Below, one piece after another: positions 53,664 through 62,225 of a DNA stretch of 64,000 nt. The stretch covers positions 2,232,001 to 2,296,000 of the forward strand of contig OY759970.1 of NCBI GenBank assembly GCA_963662965.1, read 5' to 3'. Below the pieces are notes generated by a model that was not told the origin of the DNA, searched no databases, and saw nothing but the letters and a program-made list of their open reading frames with translations. The stretch comes from DTWD01 sp963662965. Its GTDB lineage: Bacteria > Acidobacteriota > Vicinamibacteria > Vicinamibacterales > UBA8438. Within the stretch, counting starts at the first letter, position 1. Each line of letters begins with the position of its first letter. The translations under genes were made by a program, and so were the position numbers.

Positions 53664-54562
53664 TCAGGCCAGCGGCAGGGGCGGCGTGCGGCCCTGCTGG
53701 CGCCGGCGGATTTCCAGTAGGTGAGCGATCGAGCCGGCGCCGAGGGCATCGCGCGCGAGGGCCGTGGCGATCGCCGCGGCGAGCTCCTGCGGCCCGTAGT
53801 CGTCGAGCAGGGCGAGGAGGCGCACGGTGTGCGGGCGCAGCGCCTCGCCGCGCACCGCGAGGCGGTCGAAGAGGGTGGCGGTGGCCGGGACTGCCACGCG
53901 GAGCCGGTCCCGAGCGGTGTGGACGTTGGCCTGGTGCGTGGCGGCGAGCAGGCCTTCGAGATGTGCGGCGTCTTCGATGGTCTGCCCCGTGTCGTAGCTG
54001 CGCTGATGGCGGGCGAGCTCGGTCTGGCCGTCCAGGACCCGGACGGTGGTCGCGCTGGCTACGAGCGTCAAGGGGCGGCGCACGTGCGTGTGGGAAATCG
54101 AGTAGTGGTTCCGATCAAAGCGGACATAGGGCGTCTTGCCGGAGCGCACCGCGCGCAGCACGTCGGTCTCAAACGGATGCACCGGCAAGGGAAGCAACCG
54201 GGGCTGTTCCTCGGCTAGCACGTCGGCGACCGTCCGGTCCTGCTGCTCGGGATGGCGCCGCTGATGCGCGATGTCGTCCCGCCAGCGACGAAACTGGGCG
54301 TTGAGGTCGTCGAGGTCGCGAAACGGCCGGGCCGCAAAGAACGCGTGACGGAGGTATTGGATCTGGCGCTCGACCTTCCCCTTCTCATTGCCTCGGGCCG
54401 GCGTACAGGGGCGGGGCGCACAGTGATCGTGCCCCGCCAGCTCGAGCAGGCGGGGGTGAAACTGAATGGCCGTGCCCCGCCGATCGAGCACGGCACTGCG
54501 GAGGTTGTCGTAGATCAGGGTCCGGGCACTCCCGCCGAGGGCCTGGAAGGCCGCGACGTGCC
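53664..54562 (-). pseudogene. istA: IS21 transposase IstA, N-terminal part missing
   Basis: The frame starts abruptly at about 54,562 with CTGHVAAFQALGGSARTLIYDNLRSAVLDRRGTAIQFHPRLLELAGHDHCAPRPCTPARGNEKGKVERQIQYLRHAFFAARPF, which is the second half of the rve catalytic domain with the final Glu in EKGKVER, and runs to PLPLA at 53664. The N-terminal helix-turn-helix and first catalytic Asp (about 200 residues) are gone. An internal ATG (54491) gives 275 residues without activity. Confidence 0.88.
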
Positions 54563-54808
54563 CAGTACAAACCGCACGAGTACTACCGACCCGGGCTGTC
54601 GGAGAAGCAAGAGTCGTGGCGGTATGCCACGAAAATCTATCCCGGCTGGACCTCCGACCCCGCGATCGGGCCCTACCACGTGCGAGCGACGGAGGTGATC
54701 TCCAGCGGCCTGGAATGGCTCGAGCACGAGCCCGAAACGCTCTTCCTCGAGGTGCCGGCGTTCGCCGACTTCATGCTGCGCCGTGTCGTCCTGCGGCCTG
54801 AAGACTAG
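54562..54808 (+). pseudogene. Fragment of an island or phage gene, copy B
   Basis: Reads AQYKPHEYYRPGLSEKQESWRYATKIYPGWTSDPAIGPYHVRATEVISSGLEWLEHEPETLFLEVPAFADFMLRRVVLRPED and stops at TAG 54806. This is the natural C-terminal end of a protein whose 5' part was lost at the IS21 junction. It shares a 22-residue segment with the fragment at 50,857. Family not recognised. Confidence 0.55.
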
Positions 54809-55158
54809 GCCTCGGCGCCGGCGGGCACATCCCAATCGCTGGCGGTGTACGTCGGAGGATTGACGATCCGGCCGCGGCCCAGGTGGGCGATCGCCGTCTC
54901 GGCCATCAGGTTGGCGCTGAGGAGCGGCAGCGGCGCGTAGTCCGTATGTGCGCCGGAGGCGTTGAGCGCGTCCACGAAGCGATCCCGGATCGCGGCGTGC
55001 GTGGGGAGGGCAAACAGGTTGCCGGCATCGTCGAGATAGACGCGCCCCCCGTCGAGCTCAATGATGAGCAAGGTGCCCACTTCGGCGGCGACGGTCAGCG
55101 CATTCATGGACGCGGGCTCGAGCCCCGGGGGCAGCTTCACGTTCACGGGGCCCAGCAT
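54805..55158 (-). CDS. Hypothetical island protein
   Basis: 117 residues: MLGPVNVKLPPGLEPASMNALTVAAEVGTLLIIELDGGRVYLDDAGNLFALPTHAAIRDRFVDALNASGAHTDYAPLPLLSANLMAETAIAHLGRGRIVNPPTY. Well-formed alpha/beta composition, no signal peptide or membrane segment. It overlaps the end of the plus-strand fragment by 4 bp. No family recognised. Confidence 0.5.
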   Translation of the reverse strand: MLGPVNVKLPPGLEPASMNALTVAAEVGTLLIIELDGGRVYLDDAGNLFALPTHAAIRDRFVDALNASGAHTDYAPLPLLSANLMAETAIAHLGRGRIVNPPTYTASDWDVPAGAEA

Positions 55159-55258
55159 ACGACCAAAGCGCCCCGGGAAGCTAGTTCCCCAGGGTCAGAC
55201 ACCGAACGGAAGAGAGGGCGCACATACCGGTTTCTCTGCGAGAAACCGCCGTGCTACG

Positions 55259-56209
55259 ATGTCGCCACGACCAGTGGCGATTTACCACCTGACCGCAAAG
55301 ACCGGCTCACGAACTGGTGGGCAATCGGCAGCGGCGCATGCCGATTACATCGAGCGTGAGGGCAAATACGAGCGCGGCGAGGATGATGATGTCGTCCACC
55401 GAGAATCCGGCCACATGCCGGATTGGGCGCAGGACGACTCGCGCACGTATTGGGCGGCGGCCGACGCGCACGAGCGCGCCAATGGGCGGCTGTTCCGCGA
55501 CGTGGAGTTTGCCTTGCCCAAGGAGCTGCCCGAGCGCCAGCAGGTCGCCCTGGCGCGGGAGTTCTCGGCCTCGGTGACCACCGGCACCGGCGAGCGGTTG
55601 CCCTACACGCTGGCCGTGCATCATGGCGAGGGGGAGAACCCCCACGCGCATCTGATGTTCTCCGAGGGGGCGAACGACGGCATCGCGCGCAGCGCCGAGC
55701 AGTGGTTTCGCCGGCACAACCCCAAGGCTCCGGACCAGGGCGGGGCCAAGAAATCCGAGGCGACGAAGCCGAAGGCGTGGCTTGAGCAGACCCGCGCGAG
55801 CTGAGCGGAGCAGGCGAACCGCGCGCTGGCCCGGGCGGGGTGCCCGGAGCAGATTCACGCCGGGAGCTTGGCGCAGCAGCTCTCAGAGGCCGAGCGCCGC
55901 GGCGACGTCGGCGCGATCGCGCGCCTGGCGCATCGGGAGCCGGGGGTGCATCTCGGCCCGCACAACGTCGCGCGGGCCGAGCGCTGGGAGCCGTTGGAGC
56001 GGACAGCCGAGGCCGTCTCGGTCGTGGACCGCAACCAGGCGCTCGCGGCGGAGCGCGCGGACGTGTCCCGCATGGACCAGGCCCTGCAACACGTGCGGGA
56101 TGAAATCACCAAGGCCGTCAAGGCGCTGGCCGCCTATGCGCGGGAGCGCTGGGCGCAGCACCGCCAGGAGCAGCTCACGCTGGAGCGTGACGAAGGAAGG
56201 GGCCGCTGA
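55259..56209 (+). pseudogene. MobA/MobL-type relaxase with an in-frame TGA
   Basis: From ATG 55259 the protein starts MSPRPVAIYHLTAKTGSRTGGQSAAAHADYIEREGKY and has the relaxase metal motif GENPHAHLMFSE (HxH plus upstream AVHHGEGE). At 55802-55804 an in-frame TGA replaces the usual Trp, after which the same frame continues AEQANRALARAGCPEQIHAGSLAQQLSEAERRGDVGAIARLAHREPGVHLGPHNVARAERWEPL to 56209. The relaxase domain is fully upstream of the stop, so a 181-residue product might still nick DNA, but the C-terminal part is lost. The next gene starts in the stop (TGATG). Confidence 0.8.
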
Positions 56210-56502
56210 TGGGGAGAGCCCTGGACCGCGTGCGGACGGCGCAAGCGGAGAACGAGGCGCTGAAGGTGAGCACCAAGGAGACGACCGCCGCGCTGCAGGA
56301 GACGACCGCCGAGCTCAAGGACCTGAAGGGGGAGCTGAAGTGGCTTCAGCTTCACATCAAGCGCGAGCAGGCGCATGAGCGGGATCCAAAGCGGTTTCGT
56401 CGGGAGCTGATCGTGTGTGCGGTCGTGGCCGTTGGCGCGACCATCCTTCACGCTCGTGACCACGCTCGTTCTTGGAAACATCATCCGAGAGATTTCCCTT
56501 GA
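56209..56502 (+). CDS. Coiled-coil membrane protein next to the relaxase
   Basis: 97 residues. The first 60 form a coiled coil (RVRTAQAENEALKVSTKETTAALQETTAELKDLKGELKWLQLHIKREQ) followed by a hydrophobic stretch ELIVCAVVAVGATIL. It overlaps the relaxase stop by 1 bp, an arrangement seen in mobilisation operons. The last residues may be read out of the natural frame. Function unknown. Confidence 0.6.
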   Translation: MGRALDRVRTAQAENEALKVSTKETTAALQETTAELKDLKGELKWLQLHIKREQAHERDPKRFRRELIVCAVVAVGATILHARDHARSWKHHPRDFP

Positions 56503-57521
56503 GACACTCGAAACCTTCCGCGTCTGGTGGGCCGGGTGAGCGGGTCGAGGAATTCGAGGAATTCAATGAGCACAAAAATACGTACACTCTCACTCTGGAG
56601 ACTTTTGTGACACGCGACAACGCTGACCGCCTGCAGCTCGTTCCTGAGAAGCCGTACCTGACCACCGCCTTAGGTGTCCTCTATCAAGGCGATGCCCTAA
56701 AAGTCCTGAGCAGCCTCGACGCCGATTCGATTGATTGCATCATCGGATCCCCGCCTTATTACTCGGTTCGTGACTACGGCGTAATCGGCCAGATCGGCAT
56801 CGAAGAAACCATCGACGATTATTTAAAGAACCTCTGCGACGCATACGAAGAGTCCATGCGAGCCCTGAAGCGTACTGGCTCGAGCTGGGTGGTCATTGGC
56901 GATCTGTACATCGACAAGGATCTGGTCCAGTTGCCGGCGCGCTTTGCCCTAGCCATGAAGGCGCGCGGATGGATCCTCCGCAACGACGTGATTTGGCGGA
57001 AGACACGGTGTCTGCCACATCCGGTCAAAGATCGGCTAATCAACACGTACGAGCACATCTACCATTTCGTCAAGACGCGGGACTACTACTACGACCTGGA
57101 TTCAATCCGGCTGCCACATGCTGAATCCTCGATCAAGCGCGTGAAGTCGAAGATCAACGTGAGCCACAAAGGGCGGTACGGAAAAGACGCCGGCAACCGG
57201 GGGCGCACGATTGACTTCTTGAATGAGAACTCCGCCGTCCATCCGAAGGGGCGTAATCCGGGCGACGTGTTCGATGCGTGCCCGTCGAATGCAGCTGACG
57301 GGCACTTAGCAACGTACCCTGCAGAACTCGTCGCGCCACGAATTGTTTCGACGTGCCCACCCACAGGCACGGTTCTCGATTTCTGGATGGGTTCTGGCAC
57401 GACCGCGGTTGTTGCGGAGCGCCTGAACCGACGCTGGATTGGAATCGAGCTCAACCGTGACTACTGCGAGATCATCAAGAGTCTCCTCGCTAAACCACGG
57501 CAATCGAAGCTGCTTTCATAG
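56472..57521 (+). CDS. DNA methyltransferase (N4-cytosine/N6-adenine, beta-class order)
   Basis: 349 residues at most; the true start may be an internal codon, since the first ~50 residues are polar and unrelated. Motif IV is SPPYY (93-97), preceded by LYQGDALKVLSSLDADSIDCIIG. Motif I FWMGSGTT (304-311) is C-terminal. The SPPY form is usual for N4-cytosine enzymes but also occurs in some N6-adenine enzymes. It reads directly before an HNH nuclease gene (7 bp gap), so this is most likely a type II restriction-modification pair. Base composition is visibly less GC-rich than the flanking genes, suggesting separate origin. Confidence 0.88.
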   Translation: METSSERFPLRHSKPSASGGPGERVEEFEEFNEHKNTYTLTLETFVTRDNADRLQLVPEKPYLTTALGVLYQGDALKVLSSLDADSIDCIIGSPPYYSVRDYGVIGQIGIEETIDDYLKNLCDAYEESMRALKRTGSSWVVIGDLYIDKDLVQLPARFALAMKARGWILRNDVIWRKTRCLPHPVKDRLINTYEHIYHFVKTRDYYYDLDSIRLPHAESSIKRVKSKINVSHKGRYGKDAGNRGRTIDFLNENSAVHPKGRNPGDVFDACPSNAADGHLATYPAELVAPRIVSTCPPTGTVLDFWMGSGTTAVVAERLNRRWIGIELNRDYCEIIKSLLAKPRQSKLLS

Positions 57522-57527
57522 CAGCTC

Positions 57528-58781
57528 GTGGCCGACATGATGATCAACGTCAGCAGCGCCAATGAATTCAGTTCCTCTCTGCAGGCTCTGTGTAAGTCGA
57601 CGCATGGCGACACACTCGCCATATTTCTCGCGCTTAAGTGGCATCAAGACAGACTTCCGCGCATAGGCGACGGAATGGATGGCGTCACTAGCGGAGACCT
57701 GGAACACCTGCTCGATTCTTTCTACACGAAGCGGCACCGGAAGCTAGGTCCTGACAGCGGGAAAGTCTGTTTTATTTTCAACAGCAGCTTCAAGCCGCAG
57801 AGCTCGAACCGCCAGAACAACTGGCGGGACATCCTTCCTTATAAGAACGGCTTCAGTTGTCTTGCACCGGAGGAACATTTCACGCCGGAATTCCTCGGTC
57901 AAAGCAGATCCGAGTGCGGTTTTCTGACAACAAACCTCCGTGGTGATCCAGCATGCAGTCTGCACCGCATCCAAACTGGATACATCCGCGGCCTCGACAA
58001 GCCCAAGTTCCTGAAATGGCAGATGGACGGAGGTCGTGGCGATTATCGCCTGACCTGGCTTAATGAGACCAGATTGCTTGAATACATTAGGCCGCTGACC
58101 AACCGTGTTCCGCTCGAGCAGCTGATCCAAGTGCTGTATTTCGGAGCGCCATGGAACCGCAATGCGCGAGTCACGGTTGAAGACTTTGCTAGAGACTTCC
58201 ATTTCTCTGGACCAGACATCGTCCAATATCTGTTCGCGACCGACGTCGATGAACCTGGTCTGCAACGCCGCGTGCGACGAGTCAAAGAATCGATCTTGGA
58301 TAAGCTGCAGCGACCATTCGTCCTAATCGAGCCGATCGAGACAGAACTCTCGGTAACCGAAAAGCGCATCCGCGAGCGTGGGTTCACGAACGCCGTTCGT
58401 GATGTCTACGATAACGCCTGCGCCGTCTGCCAGTTGAAGATCGAGACACCGGAAGGCCGATTCGAAGTTCAGGCGGCGCACATTTGTCAGCACGCAACCG
58501 GCGGCGCCGATGATATCCGAAACGGCATCGCGTTGTGCCGCAGCCATCACTGGGCGTTCGAGCAATTCCTTTTCACGGTCAGCGACGCTTGGGAACTGAT
58601 CTGGCATCCGAGCATCACCGACCCTCGTGTTAGGCGGAATGGATTCCTGCAGTTGCCAGTCGGACGCGGTGAAGCTTGTCCTCATCCGCAGGCGCTTCGG
58701 TGGCACCGGGAAAGATTTGAGGCCAAGCGCGGGGTAGGAAGGATTGGTCGTGGCGAAACAAAGCAGCAGAGGCGGCTGTGA
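57528..58781 (+). CDS. HNH endonuclease, probable restriction partner of the methyltransferase
   Basis: 417 residues from GTG 57528 (ATG 57537 or 57540 also possible). The N-terminal 290 residues have no known motif. The C-terminal HNH site is CAVCQLKIETPEGRFEVQAAHICQHATGGADDIRNGIALCRSHHWAFEQFLF, with the C-x2-C, AAH, N and H residues of the zinc-supported nuclease. Related enzymes are type II restriction endonucleases with C-terminal HNH domains. It directly follows the methyltransferase and shares its lower GC content. Recognition sequence unknown. Confidence 0.85.
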   Translation: MADMMINVSSANEFSSSLQALCKSTHGDTLAIFLALKWHQDRLPRIGDGMDGVTSGDLEHLLDSFYTKRHRKLGPDSGKVCFIFNSSFKPQSSNRQNNWRDILPYKNGFSCLAPEEHFTPEFLGQSRSECGFLTTNLRGDPACSLHRIQTGYIRGLDKPKFLKWQMDGGRGDYRLTWLNETRLLEYIRPLTNRVPLEQLIQVLYFGAPWNRNARVTVEDFARDFHFSGPDIVQYLFATDVDEPGLQRRVRRVKESILDKLQRPFVLIEPIETELSVTEKRIRERGFTNAVRDVYDNACAVCQLKIETPEGRFEVQAAHICQHATGGADDIRNGIALCRSHHWAFEQFLFTVSDAWELIWHPSITDPRVRRNGFLQLPVGRGEACPHPQALRWHRERFEAKRGVGRIGRGETKQQRRL

Positions 58782-59040
58782 GTAAAGACGAACAGCAAAA
58801 ACGCGGCGGGTTCGTTCCCGTCGGCGATCTTGCCCTCGACCTACCGAGCGGCCTGGTGCCAGCGAGCCGCGAACGCGCACCCCGCTGCACCACTTCACAC
58901 AACTTGATCAAGTGACGCAGCTCGTCGGCGCGAGCGAGGCCGACGCCGACGTGGCAAGATGGCGTGGCCGGACCTGCACTACCGAACGGTCAAGGGGGCG
59001 CAGGTGTCTCCACCATCAGCTCGTAGAAGGCCCTAAACGT
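58779..59040 (+). pseudogene. repA: Plasmid RepA-type initiator remnant
   Basis: Starts GTG 58779: SKDEQQKRGGFVPVGDLALDLPSGLVPASRERAP. After a frameshift it continues LHHFTQLDQVTQLVGASEADADV. The next readable part, AWPDLHYRTVKGAQVSP, resembles the C-terminus of the same family. The ~250 central residues are deleted. The family (GGFVxVGDLAxDLP...LDQVTQLVGASEADADxGFM) is that of plasmid replication initiators. It indicates that part of the island came from a plasmid. Confidence 0.65.
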
Positions 59041-59244
59041 GTCTTTTTCTGGATTTTGCAGAGCGACAAAATGCCAGGCGGATCACGTGGTTCAGTGCTG
59101 CGGCCGGTGCTGTCAGTGGCGGGCTCATGGTGCTGGCAGTTGAAATCGTAAAGGCGCTGCGGTTATGTTTCGTTCTGTGTGCAAAATCGCTTGAGTAACA
59201 AGAGCGGCCATGGCAAGAGGTTGATTGTCGAAGTCTGTACGTCG

Positions 59245-60285
59245 TCAAACCAATCCGGACCAATGAGCTCGTTTCGTAAGAGCGACTTTCTGCCGGTTAT
59301 CCGCCCGCGGCGGTGTGTGTAGATTCTCTCGCTTTCGTTGTGGCAACGTCCTCCGTTTGATCTGTGCCCTCCGCGCGAGGATCACCGGCCGCCGTCCCTC
59401 ATACACGTCAGCCGGCGTCACGTTGTCGAGCGCCTCATGCAGGCGTCGGTGATTGTAGTCGTCGACGAAGCGGGCGATGGCGCGTTCCAGTTCCCACGGG
59501 CTGTAGTACTTCTCGAGTTTCACGACGTTCTTCATCGAGCGGTGATAGCGTTCGATCTTGCCCTGCGTCATCGGGTGAGACGGCGCCCCACGGGTGTGCG
59601 CGATCTTGTGGGTCTCCAGATAGTCCGCCAGCTCGCCCGAGACGTCACACGGCCCGTTGTCGCTCAGGAGCCGCGGCCGATGCACGACCCGGACCTGGTC
59701 GATCCCCGTTTTGGCTCGGGCCAGGTCCAGCGTCTCCATCACGTCGACGGCCTGCATCGACGTCCGGAGCATCCAGGCGATGATGTAGCGCGCGTAGTCA
59801 TCCAGCACCGTCGAGAGGTAGTACCAGCCCCAGCCCACGACCTGCAGGTAGGTGAAGTCGGTCTGCCACAGCTCGTTCGGCCGATGCGTCGGATGCCGGA
59901 ACGTCTTCGCGGCCGAGAGCACGATGTAGGCCGGACTCGGGATCAGGTCGTAGGCCTTGAGGATGCGATAGACGCTCGATTCCGAGAGAAACTGGCCCTC
60001 GCGGTCTGTCAACTGCCAGGCCAGCTCCCGCGGCGACCGCTCGGGATCCGCCAGCGCGGCGTCGACGACGTGCTGGCGGACCCGTGGCGGAATCCGGTTC
60101 CAGTACCGGCGGGCCGCCGAGGGCTGAGGCTCAAGACCGGCCCGGCCCCGCTGTGTGTAGCGGTGATACCACGCATAGAACGTCGACCGATTCACCTGCA
60201 GCTCCCGCAGCGTGTGCCGCGCAGGCAGATCCGAGCCCTCGACGAGCCGGATGATCTCGTATTTTTCGGCGGCCGTGTGTCTCAC
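59245..60285 (-). CDS. IS3-family transposase OrfB
   Basis: 346 residues. Helix-turn-helix at the start (KYEIIRLVEGSDLPARHTLRELQVNRSTFYAWYHRY), then the rve domain with DDE residues: LWQTDFTYLQVVGWGWYYLSTVLDDYARYIIAW, LLSDNGPCDVSGELADYLETHKIAHTRGAPSHPMTQGKIERYHRSMKN. It overlaps orfA by 4 bp (GTGA). In the orfB frame there is no stop back to an A8 run in orfA, so an OrfAB fusion by -1 frameshifting is possible. Confidence 0.93.
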   Translation of the reverse strand: MRHTAAEKYEIIRLVEGSDLPARHTLRELQVNRSTFYAWYHRYTQRGRAGLEPQPSAARRYWNRIPPRVRQHVVDAALADPERSPRELAWQLTDREGQFLSESSVYRILKAYDLIPSPAYIVLSAAKTFRHPTHRPNELWQTDFTYLQVVGWGWYYLSTVLDDYARYIIAWMLRTSMQAVDVMETLDLARAKTGIDQVRVVHRPRLLSDNGPCDVSGELADYLETHKIAHTRGAPSHPMTQGKIERYHRSMKNVVKLEKYYSPWELERAIARFVDDYNHRRLHEALDNVTPADVYEGRRPVILARRAQIKRRTLPQRKRENLHTPPRADNRQKVALTKRAHWSGLV

Positions 60286-60644
60286 GTACCGGCCTCCGAG
60301 TCGAAGGCCGTCACGTTTTTTTTGAGCAGCCGATTCTCGAGCACCATCTCAGCCACGACCTGCTTGAGCCGGCCATTCTCTTGCCGCAGGTCAGTGACTT
60401 CACTCGACGTGGCTTCGCGGGTCGTATCCCCGACCAGACGTTTCTTCCCGGCTTCGAGGAACTCCTTGCTCCACCGATAGTAGAGATTCGGATTGAGGCC
60501 TTCGCGACGGCACAGCGTCGCGATACTCTCTTCGCCCCGCAGGCCCTCGAGGACGATCCGGATCTTCTCTTCGGCTGAGAACCGGCGCCGGGTCTTCCGC
60601 CGGATGTCTTGAACGACCTTTTCCGCTGACTTTGCCTTGCTCAT
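60282..60644 (-). CDS. IS3-family transposase OrfA
   Basis: 120 residues from ATG 60644 (MSKAKSAEKVVQDIRRKTRRRFSAEEKIRIVLEGLRGEESIATLCRREGLNPNLYYRWSKEFLEAG). A helix-turn-helix and a leucine-zipper tail (VTDLRQENGRLKQVVAEMVLENRLLKKN) are typical of OrfA. Near its end it runs through eight A residues (CTC AAA AAA AAC), a standard IS3-type slippery site giving OrfAB. Confidence 0.92.
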   Translation of the reverse strand: MSKAKSAEKVVQDIRRKTRRRFSAEEKIRIVLEGLRGEESIATLCRREGLNPNLYYRWSKEFLEAGKKRLVGDTTREATSSEVTDLRQENGRLKQVVAEMVLENRLLKKNVTAFDSEAGT

Positions 60645-60771
60645 GGGAACCTCCTCCCGTGGCAGCAAAGTCTCTCTTATCTCACAGGCTCAAATGGTCC
60701 ACAAAGGTCTGAACCCCTACAGTTCACGCTCCATGTTGACTAAGAGCCAGAGTGTGTAGTATGTATTACAT

Positions 60772-61122
60772 ATGACATTCGGTCTCTACGTTCGGACCAG
60801 CCGCGAGCGGATACGCAGTAAAGACCGGGCCTTCTCCGTACGCCAGGTCGCACGGCGCATCGGCGTCGAGCCGGCGTATCTGAGCAAGATCGAACGGGAC
60901 CAGATGGCGCCCCCGTCCGAGGCGGCCATCCGCCGGCTGGCAACAGAGCTGAACGAGGATCCGGATCTGTTGCTGGCGATGGCCGGCAAGGTGTCGAGCG
61001 ATCTCAAAGGCATCATCCTCGGCCGGCCGCGATTGTTCGCGGACCTGCTGCGGCAACTCAAGGATGCCCCCGAACACGCGATCCTGCGCGTGGTGCGGGA
61101 GGTTCGGGACGGGAATTGGTGA
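60772..61122 (+). CDS. XRE-family transcriptional regulator
   Basis: 116 residues. The helix-turn-helix lies at about 22-45 (SVRQVARRIGVEPAYLSKIERDQMAPPSE) followed by a helical tail (IRRLATELNEDPDLLLAMAGKVSSDLKGIILGRPRLFADLLRQLKDAP). It starts 50 bp after the IS3 end and 46 bp before the 327-residue gene, which it most likely regulates. Confidence 0.92.
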   Translation: MTFGLYVRTSRERIRSKDRAFSVRQVARRIGVEPAYLSKIERDQMAPPSEAAIRRLATELNEDPDLLLAMAGKVSSDLKGIILGRPRLFADLLRQLKDAPEHAILRVVREVRDGNW

Positions 61123-61168
61123 GACGTCGGGCACGACGAGATGAGGACCACGACAGAAGGAGGGGCAA

Positions 61169-62152
61169 ATGATAGAGCTGCAAGACGACAAGTTGGTGTT
61201 CCGCTTCCCGGAGGTGCATACGGATGCCGTGTGCCGGATCGAGTTCCAGCGCACGTTGCGCATCCCGGATGACAACCGGGAGTATGGCCTGCCGCCCGGC
61301 CTCGGCCGGTTCCCAGTTCGCCATGTGGACGACCATCGCGACAAGTCACCGGAATCGTGGGGCCGGCACGGCGGCGTCTTCCTGCCCATGTATCAGGCGG
61401 AAGCGATGTGGCTCAACTTCGACACCGCCTATCCGATGGCCATCAAGGTAGCGGCGGGGAAAATCGACGCCCTGACGGGAGAAAGCTGGACCAACGAGCT
61501 GTCCCGTCGGCCGCAGAACTACCTGACGGTGCCCAATCAGCCGTGGCTGGACGGCTTCTGTGTCGGGAAGGGGATGATCCGCCAGTTCGTCGCCATGCCG
61601 CTGGGGCAGGGCTACACGGCCGAGGAGCAGTTGACCGGCACGGCGGAGCACGGCGGGTTGCAGATCATCGCGTATCCCATGCAGGCCGTGCGCTACGAGG
61701 CCTGGGCGAAGAAACAGGCCGCACGAGACGCGCGGACGGACGGGTACGCCATGTCGCCGGCGTCACCATCCGAGATGGGCCTGGCGCCGGGCGGTCTCAT
61801 GCGTCAGAAGATCTACCGGGACAAGTACGGCTTCGAAACGTGGGTCCGGTCGGCGCGTTCCCGCTGCTTCGTGCATATTCTCAACAGCGAGCAGTACCTC
61901 CAGGTGTCGGGCGCCGCGCCACCCAGCATGCCGCCTACGGCCAAGGATTACACCGACGCCGGGCTGCCCTGGTTCGACTACTACGGTGGCGACCTCACCG
62001 CACTCGACGGTGCGCAGAAGCTGACGGGCCTGGACAGTGTGGCCGCGAAGAAACTCAAGCAGGGAGAGGGAGTCCTCGCGGACAACGATCCCGTACAGCC
62101 TGCCGTCGTCAAGACGCTGCACGGCGACCGCGTGCGCGAGGGCGAGTTCTGA
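61169..62152 (+). CDS. Conserved 327-residue protein of unknown function
   Basis: Preceded by GGAGGGGC. No signal peptide. The core WLNFDTAYPMAIKVAAGKIDALTGESWTNELSRRPQNYLTVPNQPWLDGFCVGKGMIRQFVAMPLGQGYTAEEQLTGTAEHGGLQIIAYPMQAVRYEAW, a later MGLAPGGLMRQKIYRDKYGFETW and TAKDYTDAGLPWFDYY are strongly patterned, as in a widespread conserved family that I recognise but cannot name functionally. A linker of polar residues (about 190-205) separates two halves. It follows an XRE regulator, a pairing common in islands and plasmids. Its role could be regulatory, in defence or in metabolism; nothing in the sequence decides. Confidence 0.8.
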   Translation: MIELQDDKLVFRFPEVHTDAVCRIEFQRTLRIPDDNREYGLPPGLGRFPVRHVDDHRDKSPESWGRHGGVFLPMYQAEAMWLNFDTAYPMAIKVAAGKIDALTGESWTNELSRRPQNYLTVPNQPWLDGFCVGKGMIRQFVAMPLGQGYTAEEQLTGTAEHGGLQIIAYPMQAVRYEAWAKKQAARDARTDGYAMSPASPSEMGLAPGGLMRQKIYRDKYGFETWVRSARSRCFVHILNSEQYLQVSGAAPPSMPPTAKDYTDAGLPWFDYYGGDLTALDGAQKLTGLDSVAAKKLKQGEGVLADNDPVQPAVVKTLHGDRVREGEF

Positions 62153-62225
62153 ACCGCCGCCGACGCACCGGGGGGTGGGGGTCGCAGGAAATCGGAGGAA
62201 CAACCCCGTGCAAAGCAGATTGTCC

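Larger units (their letters stand above)
52770..54562 (-). mobile_element. IS21-family element, istA end truncated
   Basis: The left terminus begins TGTTGGCGGTCACGTGAAAG at 52770, typical of IS21 ends. istB and the C-terminal part of istA follow. The other terminus and the istA 5' part are missing; the sequence breaks at about 54,562 into a phage-like gene fragment. Confidence 0.85.
59236..60721 (-). mobile_element. IS3-family insertion sequence
   Basis: Imperfect inverted ends share the pattern TGTA...GGACCA-TGAGC...TAAGAG-GACTTT-CTGCC (left about 59236, right about 60721). They enclose overlapping orfA and orfB. Length about 1.49 kb. No clear target duplication was found. Confidence 0.8.

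Noticed and set aside
22129..55804. Alternative genetic code with stop codons read as Trp or Gln
   Set aside because: TAA, TAG and TGA all end many intact genes here, and the interrupted genes mostly also carry frameshifts or deletions.
59041..59235. Possible small gene between the RepA relic and the IS3 element
   Set aside because: Frames are short, without start signal or similarity.
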